A DNA stretch of 64,000 nucleotides from UBA7657 sp049652985 (GCA_049652985.1 JBASFK010000001.1:248001-312000), one strand, 5' to 3'; positions 9,538 to 18,655 are shown, counted from the first letter of the stretch. Program-made: numbers and translations. The notes: generated by a model not told the origin, from the sequence alone.

Positions 9538-9568
9538 CGCTTCGCCTTCAGATTTCGATTTGAATGCC

Positions 9569-9597
9569 TGAATATATAAAATAAAACGTTATGACAA
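9569..9597 (-). promoter_or_regulatory. candidate sigma70 promoter for the 9040-9537 gene
   Basis: Minus strand TTGTCA (9597-9592), 17-bp spacer, TATTCA (9574-9569), about 30 bp before the start codon. Confidence 0.4.
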
Positions 9598-9635
9598 TCA
9601 ATAAAATTGTCTAAATTATTGTTTTTAAATGCTAA

Positions 9636-10112
9636 TTATTGACCCGGATCCAGGATCGGGACTTTCCGGTCGGCATTGGCCCGCGCGGCGAAGACTCCGG
9701 GCCGCTCGGCGATGACCTTGACGGAGCCATCCTCCATCATGATCTCACTGGCGGTCGGGGAATTGATCCCGCTGCGCACGAATTCCTCGGGCACCAACTC
9801 ATGCACGATCACGACGCGGTCCGTCTTGTTCAGCAGCAGCGGCGTGGTCCGGAGTTTTTTATCACCGACGAAAGTCTGGCACTCGATTTTCTGAACGCCG
9901 ATCTTGGCCGATTCCATGAGAAAGCTCCGCACGTCGAGCCGCGCCCCCACCACTACCGGGCGGAAACGTTTCGGCGTAAATCCGAATTTAAGGAGACAGA
10001 CGGGCCGACCGTCCGGCAAATCGCGCTGGGGCAATACATCCTCGACATGCGAGCTGTTAACGGCGAAAAATAAGCCCTGACCCGAGGCATCTTTAAAAAG
10101 GCAAAAACCCAT
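9636..10112 (-). CDS. hypothetical protein
   Basis: 158 residues from the ATG at 10112 (MGFCLF); a GTG at 10145 would add 11 residues. The ATG is preferred because ACAGG lies about 9 nt upstream, though this is weak. The sequence reads as a compact alpha/beta protein with alternating hydrophobic strands (RPVVVGARLDV, DRVVIVHELV) and no signal peptide. No family recognised. It is divergent from the MscS gene, sharing about 47 bp of upstream DNA, so the two may be controlled together. Confidence 0.6.
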   Translation of the reverse strand: MGFCLFKDASGQGLFFAVNSSHVEDVLPQRDLPDGRPVCLLKFGFTPKRFRPVVVGARLDVRSFLMESAKIGVQKIECQTFVGDKKLRTTPLLLNKTDRVVIVHELVPEEFVRSGINSPTASEIMMEDGSVKVIAERPGVFAARANADRKVPILDPGQ

Positions 10113-10159
10113 CCGTTCAACCTGTACATCGGCGCACGTGCGCACTATGTTTATGAACC

Positions 10160-11317
10160 ATGAAAAACACGGATAACGCAGAACAGATAAGCCATTTTAC
10201 CACTTCCCTATGGGAGCAGGTCAAGGAGGTATGGTCGCATGGCCTCTTCGGGATTGATATAGGCAGTATTATCATCGCCCTCCTGATCTTCGGTTCATTC
10301 CTTATTTTGCGGGAATTCCTGGCGAAATTCATCCTCCGCCGCCTCGAGAACTGGGCGGAAATGTCGGAAAACAAAATCGACGACCGCGTCATTCCCGTCC
10401 TCGTCCCGCCGGCCAAGTTCATACCGGTCCTGCTCGGCGTGTTTTTCGCAGGGCAATACCTGGAATTCGAAGGCGACCACGAAATTTTCTTCCTCAAGAC
10501 GGTGAAATCACTCATCGCCTTCACGATCTTCTGGGCGATTTACCTCGCAGCGGAACCGTTCGGCCACAGCATGAAACGGCTGGAGCGCTTATTAACGCCG
10601 ATGATGACGCAGTGGATTTTCAAGGTGCTGAAAATTATCGTCCTCTTTATTGGCGGCGCGGTGATCCTCGAACTCTGGGGCATCAAGGTCGCGCCGCTGC
10701 TGGCCGGTCTTGGATTGTTCGGCGCCGCCGTCGCGCTCGGCGCGCAGGATTTCTTCAAGAACCTGATCGCGGGCATGTCGCTGATTTCCGAGAAACGCTT
10801 CCTGAACGGCGACTGGATTCTGGTCGAGGGAGTGGTCGAAGGCACAGTCGAGGAAATCGGCTTCCGTTCGACGAAAGTGCGCCGCTTCGACAAGGCACCG
10901 ATTTACGTGCCGAATTCGAAACTGGCCGACGCGGTGGTGACGAATTTCAGCCGCATGACATTCCGCCGCATCCGCTGGACCATCGGCCTCAGCTACAAGA
11001 GCGATGTAAAGCAACTGAAAATGATCTGCGATGAAATCAAAAAATATCTGACAACCAACAAAGATCAGTTCGCGCAACCCGACGAGGCGGGCCAGACCGT
11101 GCGCATCGATTCATTCGGCGATTCCACGATCAACCTGCTGATCAACTGCTTCACGCGCACGATCGATTACGAAGAATGGATGACGATTAAGGAAGACCTG
11201 GCATTCAAGGTCAGGGAAATCGTCGAGGAGAAGGCGAAAGCGTCGTTCGCCTTCCCGTCACAATCTATTTACGTCGAGAATTTCGACGAAGTGGCAAAAA
11301 AGAAAATCAGGGATTAA
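10160..11317 (+). CDS. MscS-family mechanosensitive channel
   Basis: 385 residues. It forms a tension-gated inner-membrane channel that releases solutes on osmotic downshift. An amphipathic N-terminus is followed by about five hydrophobic helices, the last being the pore helix AGLGLFGAAVALGAQDFFKN (about 183-202), whose Gly/Ala pattern and GAQDFFKNL end are the MscS signature. The beta domain follows (DWILVEGVVEGTVEEIGFRSTKVR, about 215-240) and then the C-terminal cytoplasmic alpha/beta vestibule. Larger than E. coli MscS (286 residues) because of extra N-terminal helices, closer to the YbdG/MSL type. Its TAA overlaps the stop codon of the convergent gene within TTAA. Confidence 0.9.
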   Translation: MKNTDNAEQISHFTTSLWEQVKEVWSHGLFGIDIGSIIIALLIFGSFLILREFLAKFILRRLENWAEMSENKIDDRVIPVLVPPAKFIPVLLGVFFAGQYLEFEGDHEIFFLKTVKSLIAFTIFWAIYLAAEPFGHSMKRLERLLTPMMTQWIFKVLKIIVLFIGGAVILELWGIKVAPLLAGLGLFGAAVALGAQDFFKNLIAGMSLISEKRFLNGDWILVEGVVEGTVEEIGFRSTKVRRFDKAPIYVPNSKLADAVVTNFSRMTFRRIRWTIGLSYKSDVKQLKMICDEIKKYLTTNKDQFAQPDEAGQTVRIDSFGDSTINLLINCFTRTIDYEEWMTIKEDLAFKVREIVEEKAKASFAFPSQSIYVENFDEVAKKKIRD

Positions 11318-11532
11318 GCGGGACCGGAATCATTACCCGGAGCGCCATAACGAGCCTGCAACACAGCGTGCTCAACATCTGTGAACTTCCCGAAATAAGG
11401 AGATGTTTCTTCCACAGAACCAGCCGGAGGCTTCGGCTGACCTTTTGCTACAAGATCCTTGCTGCGTTGAAGGAACGCTTCAACAACCAGTTGATCTCTA
11501 GTTTTCGGCTCTTCCAGTACACTTACGGACAT
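11314..11532 (-). CDS. 72-aa hypothetical protein
   Basis: A 72-residue hydrophilic protein with no membrane segment; N-terminal half helical (TRDQLVVEAFLQRSKDLV), C-terminal half Gly/Pro-containing. No family recognised. Expression signals are strong: GGGGGAG before the ATG at 11532 and a TTGACA-17-TTATAA promoter. Its leader closely resembles that of the 11663-12034 gene, so the two are likely co-regulated. The last 4 bp overlap the stop codon of mscS. Confidence 0.6.
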   Translation of the reverse strand: MSVSVLEEPKTRDQLVVEAFLQRSKDLVAKGQPKPPAGSVEETSPYFGKFTDVEHAVLQARYGAPGNDSGPA

Positions 11533-11564
11533 TGGTTACTCCCCCATGTTTAATAATATGATTG

Positions 11565-11593
11565 TTATAATATGGAAAAACAAAACCTGTCAA
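11565..11593 (-). promoter_or_regulatory. sigma70 promoter, twin of the one at 12068-12096
   Basis: Minus strand TTGACA (11593-11588), 17 bp, TTATAA (11570-11565); the spacer ends in TTTCCATA as in the twin promoter. Confidence 0.65.
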
Positions 11594-11620
11594 ACTTTAA
11601 ATTTAGACGGGATATTTTAT

Positions 11621-11641
11621 CCCCAGAAATGGGGCTTTTTA
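11621..11641 (+). terminator. small plus-strand terminator-like hairpin
   Basis: CCCCA-GAAA-TGGGG followed by CTTTTTAT. It could stop read-through from mscS; no plus-strand gene directly precedes it. Confidence 0.4.
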
Positions 11642-11662
11642 TGGCCGCCACAGGGATACAGT

Positions 11663-12034
11663 TTACATTCCGGGTTCCGGGTGACCAGCGATTAATTTCT
11701 CCCACTTGCCCTCAAGTTCGGCCAGTTGCTTTATGCCTTCAGGGGATTCCGGATCCATTTCAATGTAAAAACCACCCGATGTGGGATCTGGATTCCGCAG
11801 CCGCTTGAATTGTTTTAAATCCAGTATCTCTTCTAAAATCCTGCTGCGCTCATCATCGGCCGACTTGATCTGCCCGCCTAAAGGATTGGCAAAACCATTT
11901 ATCTTCTCTCCGTTAAACTCGCCGCGCTTATGGCCGTTCCCGTTATGCTTCTGATGATCTCTTCTTCTCTCGTCGCTCCTGCTAACCCTGTGACCGGAGC
12001 TTTTATACGATCCGCCGTTTCCAAAAAAACTCAT
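11663..12034 (-). CDS. hypothetical basic/hydrophilic protein
   Basis: 123 residues. The first about 50 are Gly, Ser, Arg, His and Asn-rich and probably disordered; the rest is charged and helical (ADDERSRILEEILDLKQF, then an IKQLAELEGKWEKLI helix). No domain recognised. GGTGGAG precedes the ATG at 12034 and a TTGACA-17-TTATAA promoter lies about 34 bp further up. Expression signals nearly match those of the 72-aa gene downstream, though the proteins themselves are not alike. Confidence 0.6.
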   Translation of the reverse strand: MSFFGNGGSYKSSGHRVSRSDERRRDHQKHNGNGHKRGEFNGEKINGFANPLGGQIKSADDERSRILEEILDLKQFKRLRNPDPTSGGFYIEMDPESPEGIKQLAELEGKWEKLIAGHPEPGM

Positions 12035-12067
12035 TGAGTATTACTCCACCAGTTACATGAACTGGCT

Positions 12068-12096
12068 TTATAATATGGAAATAATTTCCGTGTCAA
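12068..12096 (-). promoter_or_regulatory. sigma70 promoter, twin of the one at 11565-11593
   Basis: Minus strand TTGACA (12096-12091), 17 bp, TTATAA (12073-12068), with TTTCCATA at the spacer end. Confidence 0.65.
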
Positions 12097-12113
12097 ACGC
12101 TTTTCTCGTTTTT

Positions 12114-12142
12114 TTGTCTGCACGGCCTAAAAATGCTATGCA
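12114..12142 (+). promoter_or_regulatory. candidate promoter of the helicase gene
   Basis: TTGTCT (12114-12119), 17-bp spacer, TATGCA (12137-12142), ending 5 nt before the ATG at 12148; consistent with a leaderless message. Confidence 0.4.
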
Positions 12143-12147
12143 GTTGG

Positions 12148-14910
12148 ATGCGTTCAGCCCCGCTTGAAACCCCTGAGGATTCGCTTGTTCTGCCTGATAT
12201 TCCCGCCCTCGCGGTGAATGCCGTTCAGGCCTGTATCCTCACCGCCGACGGCGAACTTAAAACCGTCAGCCACGACCAGGCGCAGATGCTGATTCACAAG
12301 CAGCCCGTTCTGGTCTGCCATGCGCCCTATACACGCGGGCGGCTGGGGGCCGATGAATTTTTCGCCTTCGATGTGCTGGAATTATTCGCCTTCGTGCACC
12401 CGGTAAAATTCTGCGTGCCCACACCGCACGGCATCGCGCGCGCGCTGAATATCCCGACGCCGAATTCACTGGAGGATCAGCCCTTCGCGCTGATGGATAT
12501 TGTGAAAACCCTGCTGCGCGATTTGCAGAGCGATCCGTGGCGGGACAAGGCCGACCCGCTCAAAACTGCCGCTGTGATGGGATTGAACGGTAAAGGCTGG
12601 CCGTGGACGCCGTTTGTTTTTTCCGCGCTGGGGCAAACATATGATCCAAAAGAAATCACCCATTCGAAAACCGCGCTGAATGTCTGGCGGCATCTGCCCG
12701 AATGGGCGGAGGAAGCGCCCGAACCGCCGCATGCGCATCACGGCGTAACCGCCGACGAAAGCCGCGAAAGGCTGAAGCAGCTTCTCGGCCCCGGCGCGGA
12801 ACACAGGCAGGAACAATTCGATTACGCGGAGCAGATCACGGCGGCCTTCGCCCCGCCACGCGATGAAAACGAACCCAATGTCGTGCTCGCCGAAGCCGGG
12901 ACAGGCATCGGCAAAACACTGGGCTACCTCGCGCCTGCCAGCGTCTGGGCCGAGAAAAACGGCGGCACGGTGTGGATTTCGACTTACACGAAAAATTTGC
13001 AGCAGCAGATCGACCGCGAGCTGGACCGGCTGTACCCCACCAAAGAAGTGAAGGACGCGCATGTGGCGATTCGCAAAGGTCGCGAAAATTACCTGTGCCT
13101 GCTGAATTTCGATGAAACGGCGGCGGGTGCATCATTGGCGCGCGCGCCCATGCAGGCGGTTGCGGCGGGCCTGATGACACGCTGGACGGCGGCGACACGC
13201 GACGGCGACCTGACCGGCGCGGATTTTCCCGGCTGGCTGGCGGGGCTGATCGGGTATCAACATACTTTGGGTCTCGCCGACCGGCGCGGTGAATGCATCT
13301 ATTCCGCGTGCGACCATTACCACAAATGTTTCGTGGAAAAATCGATCCGCAAATCGAAACGCGCCCGCATCGTCGTCGCCAACCACGCGCTGGTGATGAT
13401 CCAGTCCGCCCTCTCCGCCCCCGGCGAGGATATGCCGGGGCGCTATGTATTCGACGAGGGGCATCATCTGTTCGACAGCGCCGACAGCGCCTATTCCGCG
13501 CATCTATCGGCGCAGGAAACGCGCGATCTCCGGCGCTGGATCTTAGGCCCTGAAGGCGGGAGGCGCTCCCGCGCGCGCGGGCTGCAGCGCCGCGCCGAAG
13601 GGCTGGCCGAGGGCGACATGGAAGCTGAACGCGCGCTGCAGGAGATTACCTACGAAGCGACATGCCTGACCGGCGAAGGCTGGGCGAAAAGATTGCGCGA
13701 GGAAACCCCGAGCGGCCCGTCGGAAAATTTCCTCGCACTGGTCTATAAACAGGTTTACGCGCGGGCCGAAGGACGCGGCGGGCCCTACTCGCTGGAGACG
13801 CAGACATGGCCGCTGGATGACGGTATCGCGGAAAAAGCGAAGGCGCTGAAAAACGCCCTGCGCAAACTGCAAAAGCCGATGCAGGAGCTGGTGACCGTTT
13901 TCAGGAAAAAACTGGCGAACGACGAGGGGCTGCTCGATCCCGACACGCGGCGGAGACTCGACGCCGTGTGCCAGTCGCTGGAGAAACGCTCGGTGATGAC
14001 GCTGCAGGCCTGGATCAATATGCTGGAAATGCTGGAGAGCGGCCAGACGCAGGACGAGTTTGTCGACTGGATGGAGGTCGAACGGCTGGGTGGCAAGGCC
14101 ATTGATGTCGGACTGTACCGCCACTGGGTCGACCCGATGAAACCGTTTGCCGCAAGCGTCCGCCCGCATCTGCATGGCATGGCGGTGACGTCGGCGACGC
14201 TGCGGGACGACGCCAAGAACTGGGACAGCGCGAAGCTGCGTACCGGCGCGGATTACCTGACGCCAAACCCCCAGCTTGTCGCGCTGGAATCGCCGTTCGA
14301 TTATGCGCAGCAGACGAAAATTTTCATCATCAACGACGTGCGCAAGGATGACCTCGACCAGGTCGGCGGTGCCTACCGGGCGCTTTTCGAAGCCAGTGGC
14401 GGCGGCGCGCTCGGCCTGTTCACCGCGATTCAAAGACTGCGTGCCGTGCATGAACGCATCGCCCTGCCGCTGGAGAAAAAGGACATCACTCTGTATGCGC
14501 AGCATGTCGATGCGATCGACACCGGGACGCTGGTCGATATTTTCCGCGATGACGTCCATGCGTGTTTATTGGGGACGGATGCAACAAGAGACGGCGTCGA
14601 CGTGCCGGGGGAGTCTCTCCGCCTGATCGTTTTCGACCGCGTGCCGTGGCCGCGCCCGACCATTTTGCACAAGGCCCGCCGCGAGCGATTCGGGCGCAAA
14701 GACTATGACGAGATGATTACCCGTCTGAAACTGAAGCAGGCATTTGGTCGTCTGATCCGCCGGGCCGACGACCGGGGCGTGTTCGTGATGCTCGACCCGA
14801 TGCTGCCGAGCCGCCTGCAGACGGCCTTTCCCGCGGGTGCGGAGGTGGTCAAATGCGGACTGGCCGAAGCGGCGCAACAAATCCGCGCATTTTTGAACGT
14901 TGCAAGTTAA
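12148..14910 (+). CDS. DinG/XPD-family ATP-dependent DNA helicase
   Basis: 920 residues. A superfamily 2, Rad3-like 5'-3' helicase, probably in repair or in resolving R-loops and damaged forks. An N-terminal about 200-residue extension precedes Walker A EAGTGIGKT (about 249-257). Four cysteines (about 317, then three in GECIYSACDHYHKC near 381-394) can hold the 4Fe-4S cluster of the family. DEGHH (about 436) is the DEAH box. The C-terminal domain has GLFTAIQRLR and a late QAFGRLIRR motif VI. The N-terminal extension lacks an obvious exonuclease signature and remains unassigned. The start at 12148 fits the promoter placement; an in-frame ATG at 12133 would fall inside the promoter. Confidence 0.88.
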   Translation: MRSAPLETPEDSLVLPDIPALAVNAVQACILTADGELKTVSHDQAQMLIHKQPVLVCHAPYTRGRLGADEFFAFDVLELFAFVHPVKFCVPTPHGIARALNIPTPNSLEDQPFALMDIVKTLLRDLQSDPWRDKADPLKTAAVMGLNGKGWPWTPFVFSALGQTYDPKEITHSKTALNVWRHLPEWAEEAPEPPHAHHGVTADESRERLKQLLGPGAEHRQEQFDYAEQITAAFAPPRDENEPNVVLAEAGTGIGKTLGYLAPASVWAEKNGGTVWISTYTKNLQQQIDRELDRLYPTKEVKDAHVAIRKGRENYLCLLNFDETAAGASLARAPMQAVAAGLMTRWTAATRDGDLTGADFPGWLAGLIGYQHTLGLADRRGECIYSACDHYHKCFVEKSIRKSKRARIVVANHALVMIQSALSAPGEDMPGRYVFDEGHHLFDSADSAYSAHLSAQETRDLRRWILGPEGGRRSRARGLQRRAEGLAEGDMEAERALQEITYEATCLTGEGWAKRLREETPSGPSENFLALVYKQVYARAEGRGGPYSLETQTWPLDDGIAEKAKALKNALRKLQKPMQELVTVFRKKLANDEGLLDPDTRRRLDAVCQSLEKRSVMTLQAWINMLEMLESGQTQDEFVDWMEVERLGGKAIDVGLYRHWVDPMKPFAASVRPHLHGMAVTSATLRDDAKNWDSAKLRTGADYLTPNPQLVALESPFDYAQQTKIFIINDVRKDDLDQVGGAYRALFEASGGGALGLFTAIQRLRAVHERIALPLEKKDITLYAQHVDAIDTGTLVDIFRDDVHACLLGTDATRDGVDVPGESLRLIVFDRVPWPRPTILHKARRERFGRKDYDEMITRLKLKQAFGRLIRRADDRGVFVMLDPMLPSRLQTAFPAGAEVVKCGLAEAAQQIRAFLNVAS

Positions 14911-14934
14911 CGCCCGGACTTTTAGGATTAACCC

Positions 14935-16332
14935 ATGAAACCCTTCGCTTTCGACATCAAGACCGACCCTGAAGAGGCCTTTTCGGCGCTGCAGACCCAG
15001 CCCTATAGCCTGTGGCTGGATAGCGCCGACACCGATCATCCGCAGGGGCGCTTTTCCTATATCGTCTCGCATCCTGTCGAAACCATTGAGGCGAAGGATG
15101 GCCGCGTGACCGTGACCAATGCCGGGCAGCAGACGGTGCTGCGCTGCGACCCGTTCGACATGCTGAACGAACGGCTGGCGGCGTGGAACAGTAATGCGGA
15201 AAAGATCGAAGACCTGCCGCCGTTCCAGGGTGGGTTGGCCGGGTTTTTCGGATATGACCTCGCGCGCGGGCTTGAGAAACTGCCAAGCTCGACGCGCCTC
15301 AACCCGCACATGCCTGACATGGCGTTCGGGGTTTATGACCGCGTCATCGCCTTCGACCACGACAGGAACAAGGCGTGGCTGATTATCCACGCGGAAGACA
15401 AGAAAGAGGCCGAGCGCAAGCGCACCGTGCTGCTGCATATCCTCAAGAACAGGAAAACCGAGCCAAAGGAAAACCCGCTGCTGCGCTGGTCACCGGCGGA
15501 ACTCGCGGAAAGTTACAAGGCGAAAATCAAGCGCGTGATCGAATACATCAACGCGGGTGATATTTTCCAGGCGAATCTGTCGCAGCGTTTTGAAGCCGTG
15601 CTGCCGCCCTCCTTCGACCGCTTCTCGCATTACCTGTCGATGCGCAAAGTGAACCCCGCGCCATTCGCGGCCTACATGAATCTCGGCGGCATCGTGATTT
15701 CCTCCGCCTCGCCGGAGAATTTTTTAAGCGTGCAGGATAAAAAAGTCGTGACACGCCCCATCAAGGGCACACGTCCCCGCGGCCGCGACAAGAAAGAAGA
15801 CGAACAGAACCGCGATGAACTGGCGCGCAGCATCAAGGACCGTGCCGAGAACATCATGATCGTCGATTTGCTACGGAGCGATTTATCAAAGGTCTGCGAG
15901 CCGCGCAGCGTTGAACTCACCGACCTTTGCAAGGTCGAAACATTCGCAGGCGTCCATCACCTCGTATCGACTATCGAAGGAAAACTCGAGGGTTCACCTG
16001 TCGATCTCGTACGCGCCTGCTTCCCCGGCGGTTCGATCACCGGCGCACCGAAAATCCGGAGTATGGAGATCATCGAGGAACTGGAAACCGCGCGGCGCGG
16101 ACCTTATTGCGGCGCGATGGCGTGGATGGGCTTCGACGGCGCGATGGACAGCTCCATCCTGATCCGCACGCTTGTCTACCAGAACAACAAGGTGACATTG
16201 CAGACCGGCGGCGGGATTACAGCCGGATCGGACGCCGACGCGGAATATGCGGAAACACTGGCGAAGGCGGAAAAAATCTTCCGCAGTTTCGATGCAACAC
16301 ACGCGCAGGTGAAGAAAAATTTAACGGCATGA
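14935..16332 (+). CDS. pabB: aminodeoxychorismate synthase component I
   Basis: 465 residues of the chorismate-binding TrpE/PabB family. With PabA it converts chorismate and glutamine to 4-amino-4-deoxychorismate for folate synthesis. N-terminal anthranilate-synthase-like domain, then the chorismate-binding domain with FQANLSQRFE, IKGTRPRG, ENIMIVDLLRSDL and PGGSITGAPK (about 363-372). The PIKGT lysine is the residue typical of PabB rather than TrpE. Location with pabA and pabC, rather than with trp genes, settles the choice. The stop overlaps the pabA start as ATGA. Confidence 0.93.
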   Translation: MKPFAFDIKTDPEEAFSALQTQPYSLWLDSADTDHPQGRFSYIVSHPVETIEAKDGRVTVTNAGQQTVLRCDPFDMLNERLAAWNSNAEKIEDLPPFQGGLAGFFGYDLARGLEKLPSSTRLNPHMPDMAFGVYDRVIAFDHDRNKAWLIIHAEDKKEAERKRTVLLHILKNRKTEPKENPLLRWSPAELAESYKAKIKRVIEYINAGDIFQANLSQRFEAVLPPSFDRFSHYLSMRKVNPAPFAAYMNLGGIVISSASPENFLSVQDKKVVTRPIKGTRPRGRDKKEDEQNRDELARSIKDRAENIMIVDLLRSDLSKVCEPRSVELTDLCKVETFAGVHHLVSTIEGKLEGSPVDLVRACFPGGSITGAPKIRSMEIIEELETARRGPYCGAMAWMGFDGAMDSSILIRTLVYQNNKVTLQTGGGITAGSDADAEYAETLAKAEKIFRSFDATHAQVKKNLTA

Positions 16333-16922
16333 TCCTCGTCATCGACAATTATGATTCTTTCGTTCACAACATCGCGCGTTATTTCGAATGCGCAGGTGAA
16401 GCATGCACAGTCGTGCGCAACGACAAGATCACCGTTCAAGAGGCGGAAAAGATCGACCCGCTGGCCATCGTCATCTCCCCCGGCCCGTGCACGCCGAAAG
16501 AGGCAGGCGTTTCGGTCGAGCTGGTTAAAAAGCTTGGCGCATTCACCCCGGTTTTCGGCATCTGCCTTGGTCATCAATGCATCGGCGAGGCCTTCGGCGC
16601 GAAAACCGTACGCACCAAACCCGTTCACGGCCACGCCAGCGCGGTTACTCATGACGGCAGCGGCATTTTCGCCGGCCTGCCCGGAACGTTGAACGCGGGG
16701 CGTTATCATTCTTTAGCCACCGAACTGCAGTCCGGATCGCCCCTGCGCGTCACAGCGCAGACGGACGACGGCATCATCATGGCCATGCAACACGGCGCGC
16801 AGCCTGTTTACGGTGTGCAGTTCCACCCCGAATCGATTTTGACGGATCACGGCGCGGAAATGATCGGAAATTTCACCGCCATCGCCCGCCGGTGGCGTGA
16901 AAACCGGAAAATCGCCGCATGA
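16329..16922 (+). CDS. pabA: aminodeoxychorismate synthase component II (glutamine amidotransferase)
   Basis: 197 residues, class I glutamine amidotransferase. It supplies ammonia from glutamine to PabB. The triad is visible: Cys79 in GICLGHQ, His168 and Glu170 in FHPES; the N-terminus MILVIDNYDSFVHN is the classic PabA/TrpG start. The frame is open further upstream inside pabB, but the ATG at 16329 overlapping the pabB stop (ATGA) is clearly right and implies translational coupling. It overlaps pabC in the same way. Confidence 0.95.
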   Translation: MILVIDNYDSFVHNIARYFECAGEACTVVRNDKITVQEAEKIDPLAIVISPGPCTPKEAGVSVELVKKLGAFTPVFGICLGHQCIGEAFGAKTVRTKPVHGHASAVTHDGSGIFAGLPGTLNAGRYHSLATELQSGSPLRVTAQTDDGIIMAMQHGAQPVYGVQFHPESILTDHGAEMIGNFTAIARRWRENRKIAA

Positions 16923-17716
16923 GCATCATATGGCTGAACGGCCGGTTTATGCCGGAAGGACCGGTGTTCCTGCCCGGCGACCGCGTCCGGCTGGGCGACG
17001 GCGTTTTCGATACCATGCTGGCGGTGGATGGCATTCCCATTCACGCCAACGAGCATTTCAAGCGTCTGCTCAGCCACGCCACGGTCTTAAAGATAAAAAC
17101 GGGCTGGAGCGTTTCGGATCTGAAAGCCGCGGCGGACGGGATTCTGGAGCAGAATAAATACCACGCCGGAAAATTCGTGATTAATACGCTCATCACGCGC
17201 GGGCCCGCCGAGCGCGGCCTGCGGATGCCGGAGAATCCAACCGTTCAGGTGGTCATGTCGGTCAGCCCGGCGCCCGCCGAATTCCCGCCCGTACACGCCG
17301 TTATCGCCACCATCCGCAGGAACGAAGGCTCGCCGCTGTCGCGAATCAAATCCTGCAATTACGGCGACAATATCCTCGCACTCGCCGAGGCCGAAGAAAA
17401 AGGCGCGAACGAGGCGATTTTGCTGAATAACCGCGGGCAGGTCGCCTGCGCGGCGGCGAGCAATATCTTCATCGTCCGGGACGGAAAACTCCTGACCCCG
17501 CCGCTGGGCGACGGGGCGTTGGACGGCATCACCCGCAGGTACCTGGTGAAAAAGCACGGCGCGACAGAGCAAAGCCTGATCGCGGATGACCTTATGACCT
17601 CGCAGGGCATATATTTGACCGGTAGTGTGCGCGGAGTCGTGGCGATAGAAACGCTGGATGGCAGGAAACTGCCCCGCCCCTCTTTAGAAATTGATAAGGA
17701 ATTCCATCTAATCTAG
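16919..17716 (+). CDS. pabC: class IV aminotransferase, probable aminodeoxychorismate lyase
   Basis: 265 residues, fold-type IV PLP enzyme. In this operon its job is most likely removal of pyruvate from aminodeoxychorismate to give p-aminobenzoate. Key features: LGDGVFDTM near residue 22, the PLP lysine in SRIKSCNYGDN (about 143), and AAASNIFIV. The family also contains D-amino-acid and branched-chain aminotransferases, so the assignment rests on the ATGA-coupled position behind pabB and pabA. With it the window carries the complete PABA branch. Confidence 0.85.
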   Translation: MSIIWLNGRFMPEGPVFLPGDRVRLGDGVFDTMLAVDGIPIHANEHFKRLLSHATVLKIKTGWSVSDLKAAADGILEQNKYHAGKFVINTLITRGPAERGLRMPENPTVQVVMSVSPAPAEFPPVHAVIATIRRNEGSPLSRIKSCNYGDNILALAEAEEKGANEAILLNNRGQVACAAASNIFIVRDGKLLTPPLGDGALDGITRRYLVKKHGATEQSLIADDLMTSQGIYLTGSVRGVVAIETLDGRKLPRPSLEIDKEFHLI

Positions 17717-17746
17717 AGTGATGGGCAGAACGAAGTAATCTCCTCA

Positions 17747-18655
17747 ATGACGATTCTCAAAACACTGACGGTTTATCTCGGCTCTTCGGGCCGCGCACGG
17801 CCTGTATTCCAGGACTCGGCGGCGGCGCTCGGGCGCATCATCGGCGAAAGCGGATACCATCTTGTTTACGGCGGCATGGATGCCGGGCTGATGGGCCAGA
17901 TCGCCAGCGGCGCACTGGAGGCAGGCGGCAAGGTAACCGGGATTATTCCCCGCCGCCTTCAGGACAGCGAAAGAATTTTAAAAGGCCTGACCGAGACGAT
18001 TCTCGTCGAGGATTTATGGCAGCGCAAAAAGAAAATGTTCGAAATGGCCGACGCGATTGTTTCGCTGCCCGGCGGTTTCGGCACGCTGGACGAAACGCTG
18101 GAGGTTTTGTACTGGGGCAAGCTCAAGCTGCACACGATGCCGCTGGTGCTGGTGAATATCGAGAATTACTGGGCGCCTTTGATCGCTTTTCTGCGCACGC
18201 TGCGCGATTTCGACCAGAGATTTCTGATCGTTGTCGATTCAATTGAGGCAGTCATTCCTGCGCTGAAAGCCTGGGATGCGCCGTCGATCGAGAAACAGGA
18301 CGGGCATTTCCCGCATTTCGAGGATGAAATTATGCGCAAGACCGGCGAGGCGATCATTATCGATCGCGCCAGCGTCGAGAATGCCTATTACGTGGCCTGC
18401 GCGCTCGGCCTCAAACAGCTCGGCAAGCACGCGCGGCCCATCGGCTTTCTGAATGCGGGCGGGCAATTCGACGGGCTGCTGGAATGGTTCAAATCCGCGC
18501 ACCGCGAAAAATTCATCACGGATAAATGCCTGTCGCTGTACGACGCGGCGGCGGATGAAAACGAGTTGAAGGAAAAATTATCGCACCAGGGTTACGTGCC
18601 CATCGACCTGCACAAGGAAAAATGGGGCGAGCGGCGCGAAAAAGCCCGCGACTAG
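17747..18655 (+). CDS. LOG-family (TIGR00730-like) nucleotide phosphoribohydrolase with C-terminal extension
   Basis: 302 residues. LOG proteins split nucleoside 5'-monophosphates such as cytokinin nucleotides or AMP into base and ribose 5-phosphate. VYGGMDAGLMG (about 40-50) and PGGFGTLDE (108-116) are the family signatures, with the conserved RKKKMFEMAD just before. Typical LOG proteins have about 180-200 residues; about 100 extra residues at the C-terminus (after about 200) form a separate, unassigned segment. The gene follows pabC by 30 bp and may be in that operon; it converges with atpC with a 4-bp gap. Confidence 0.85.
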   Translation: MTILKTLTVYLGSSGRARPVFQDSAAALGRIIGESGYHLVYGGMDAGLMGQIASGALEAGGKVTGIIPRRLQDSERILKGLTETILVEDLWQRKKKMFEMADAIVSLPGGFGTLDETLEVLYWGKLKLHTMPLVLVNIENYWAPLIAFLRTLRDFDQRFLIVVDSIEAVIPALKAWDAPSIEKQDGHFPHFEDEIMRKTGEAIIIDRASVENAYYVACALGLKQLGKHARPIGFLNAGGQFDGLLEWFKSAHREKFITDKCLSLYDAAADENELKEKLSHQGYVPIDLHKEKWGERREKARD

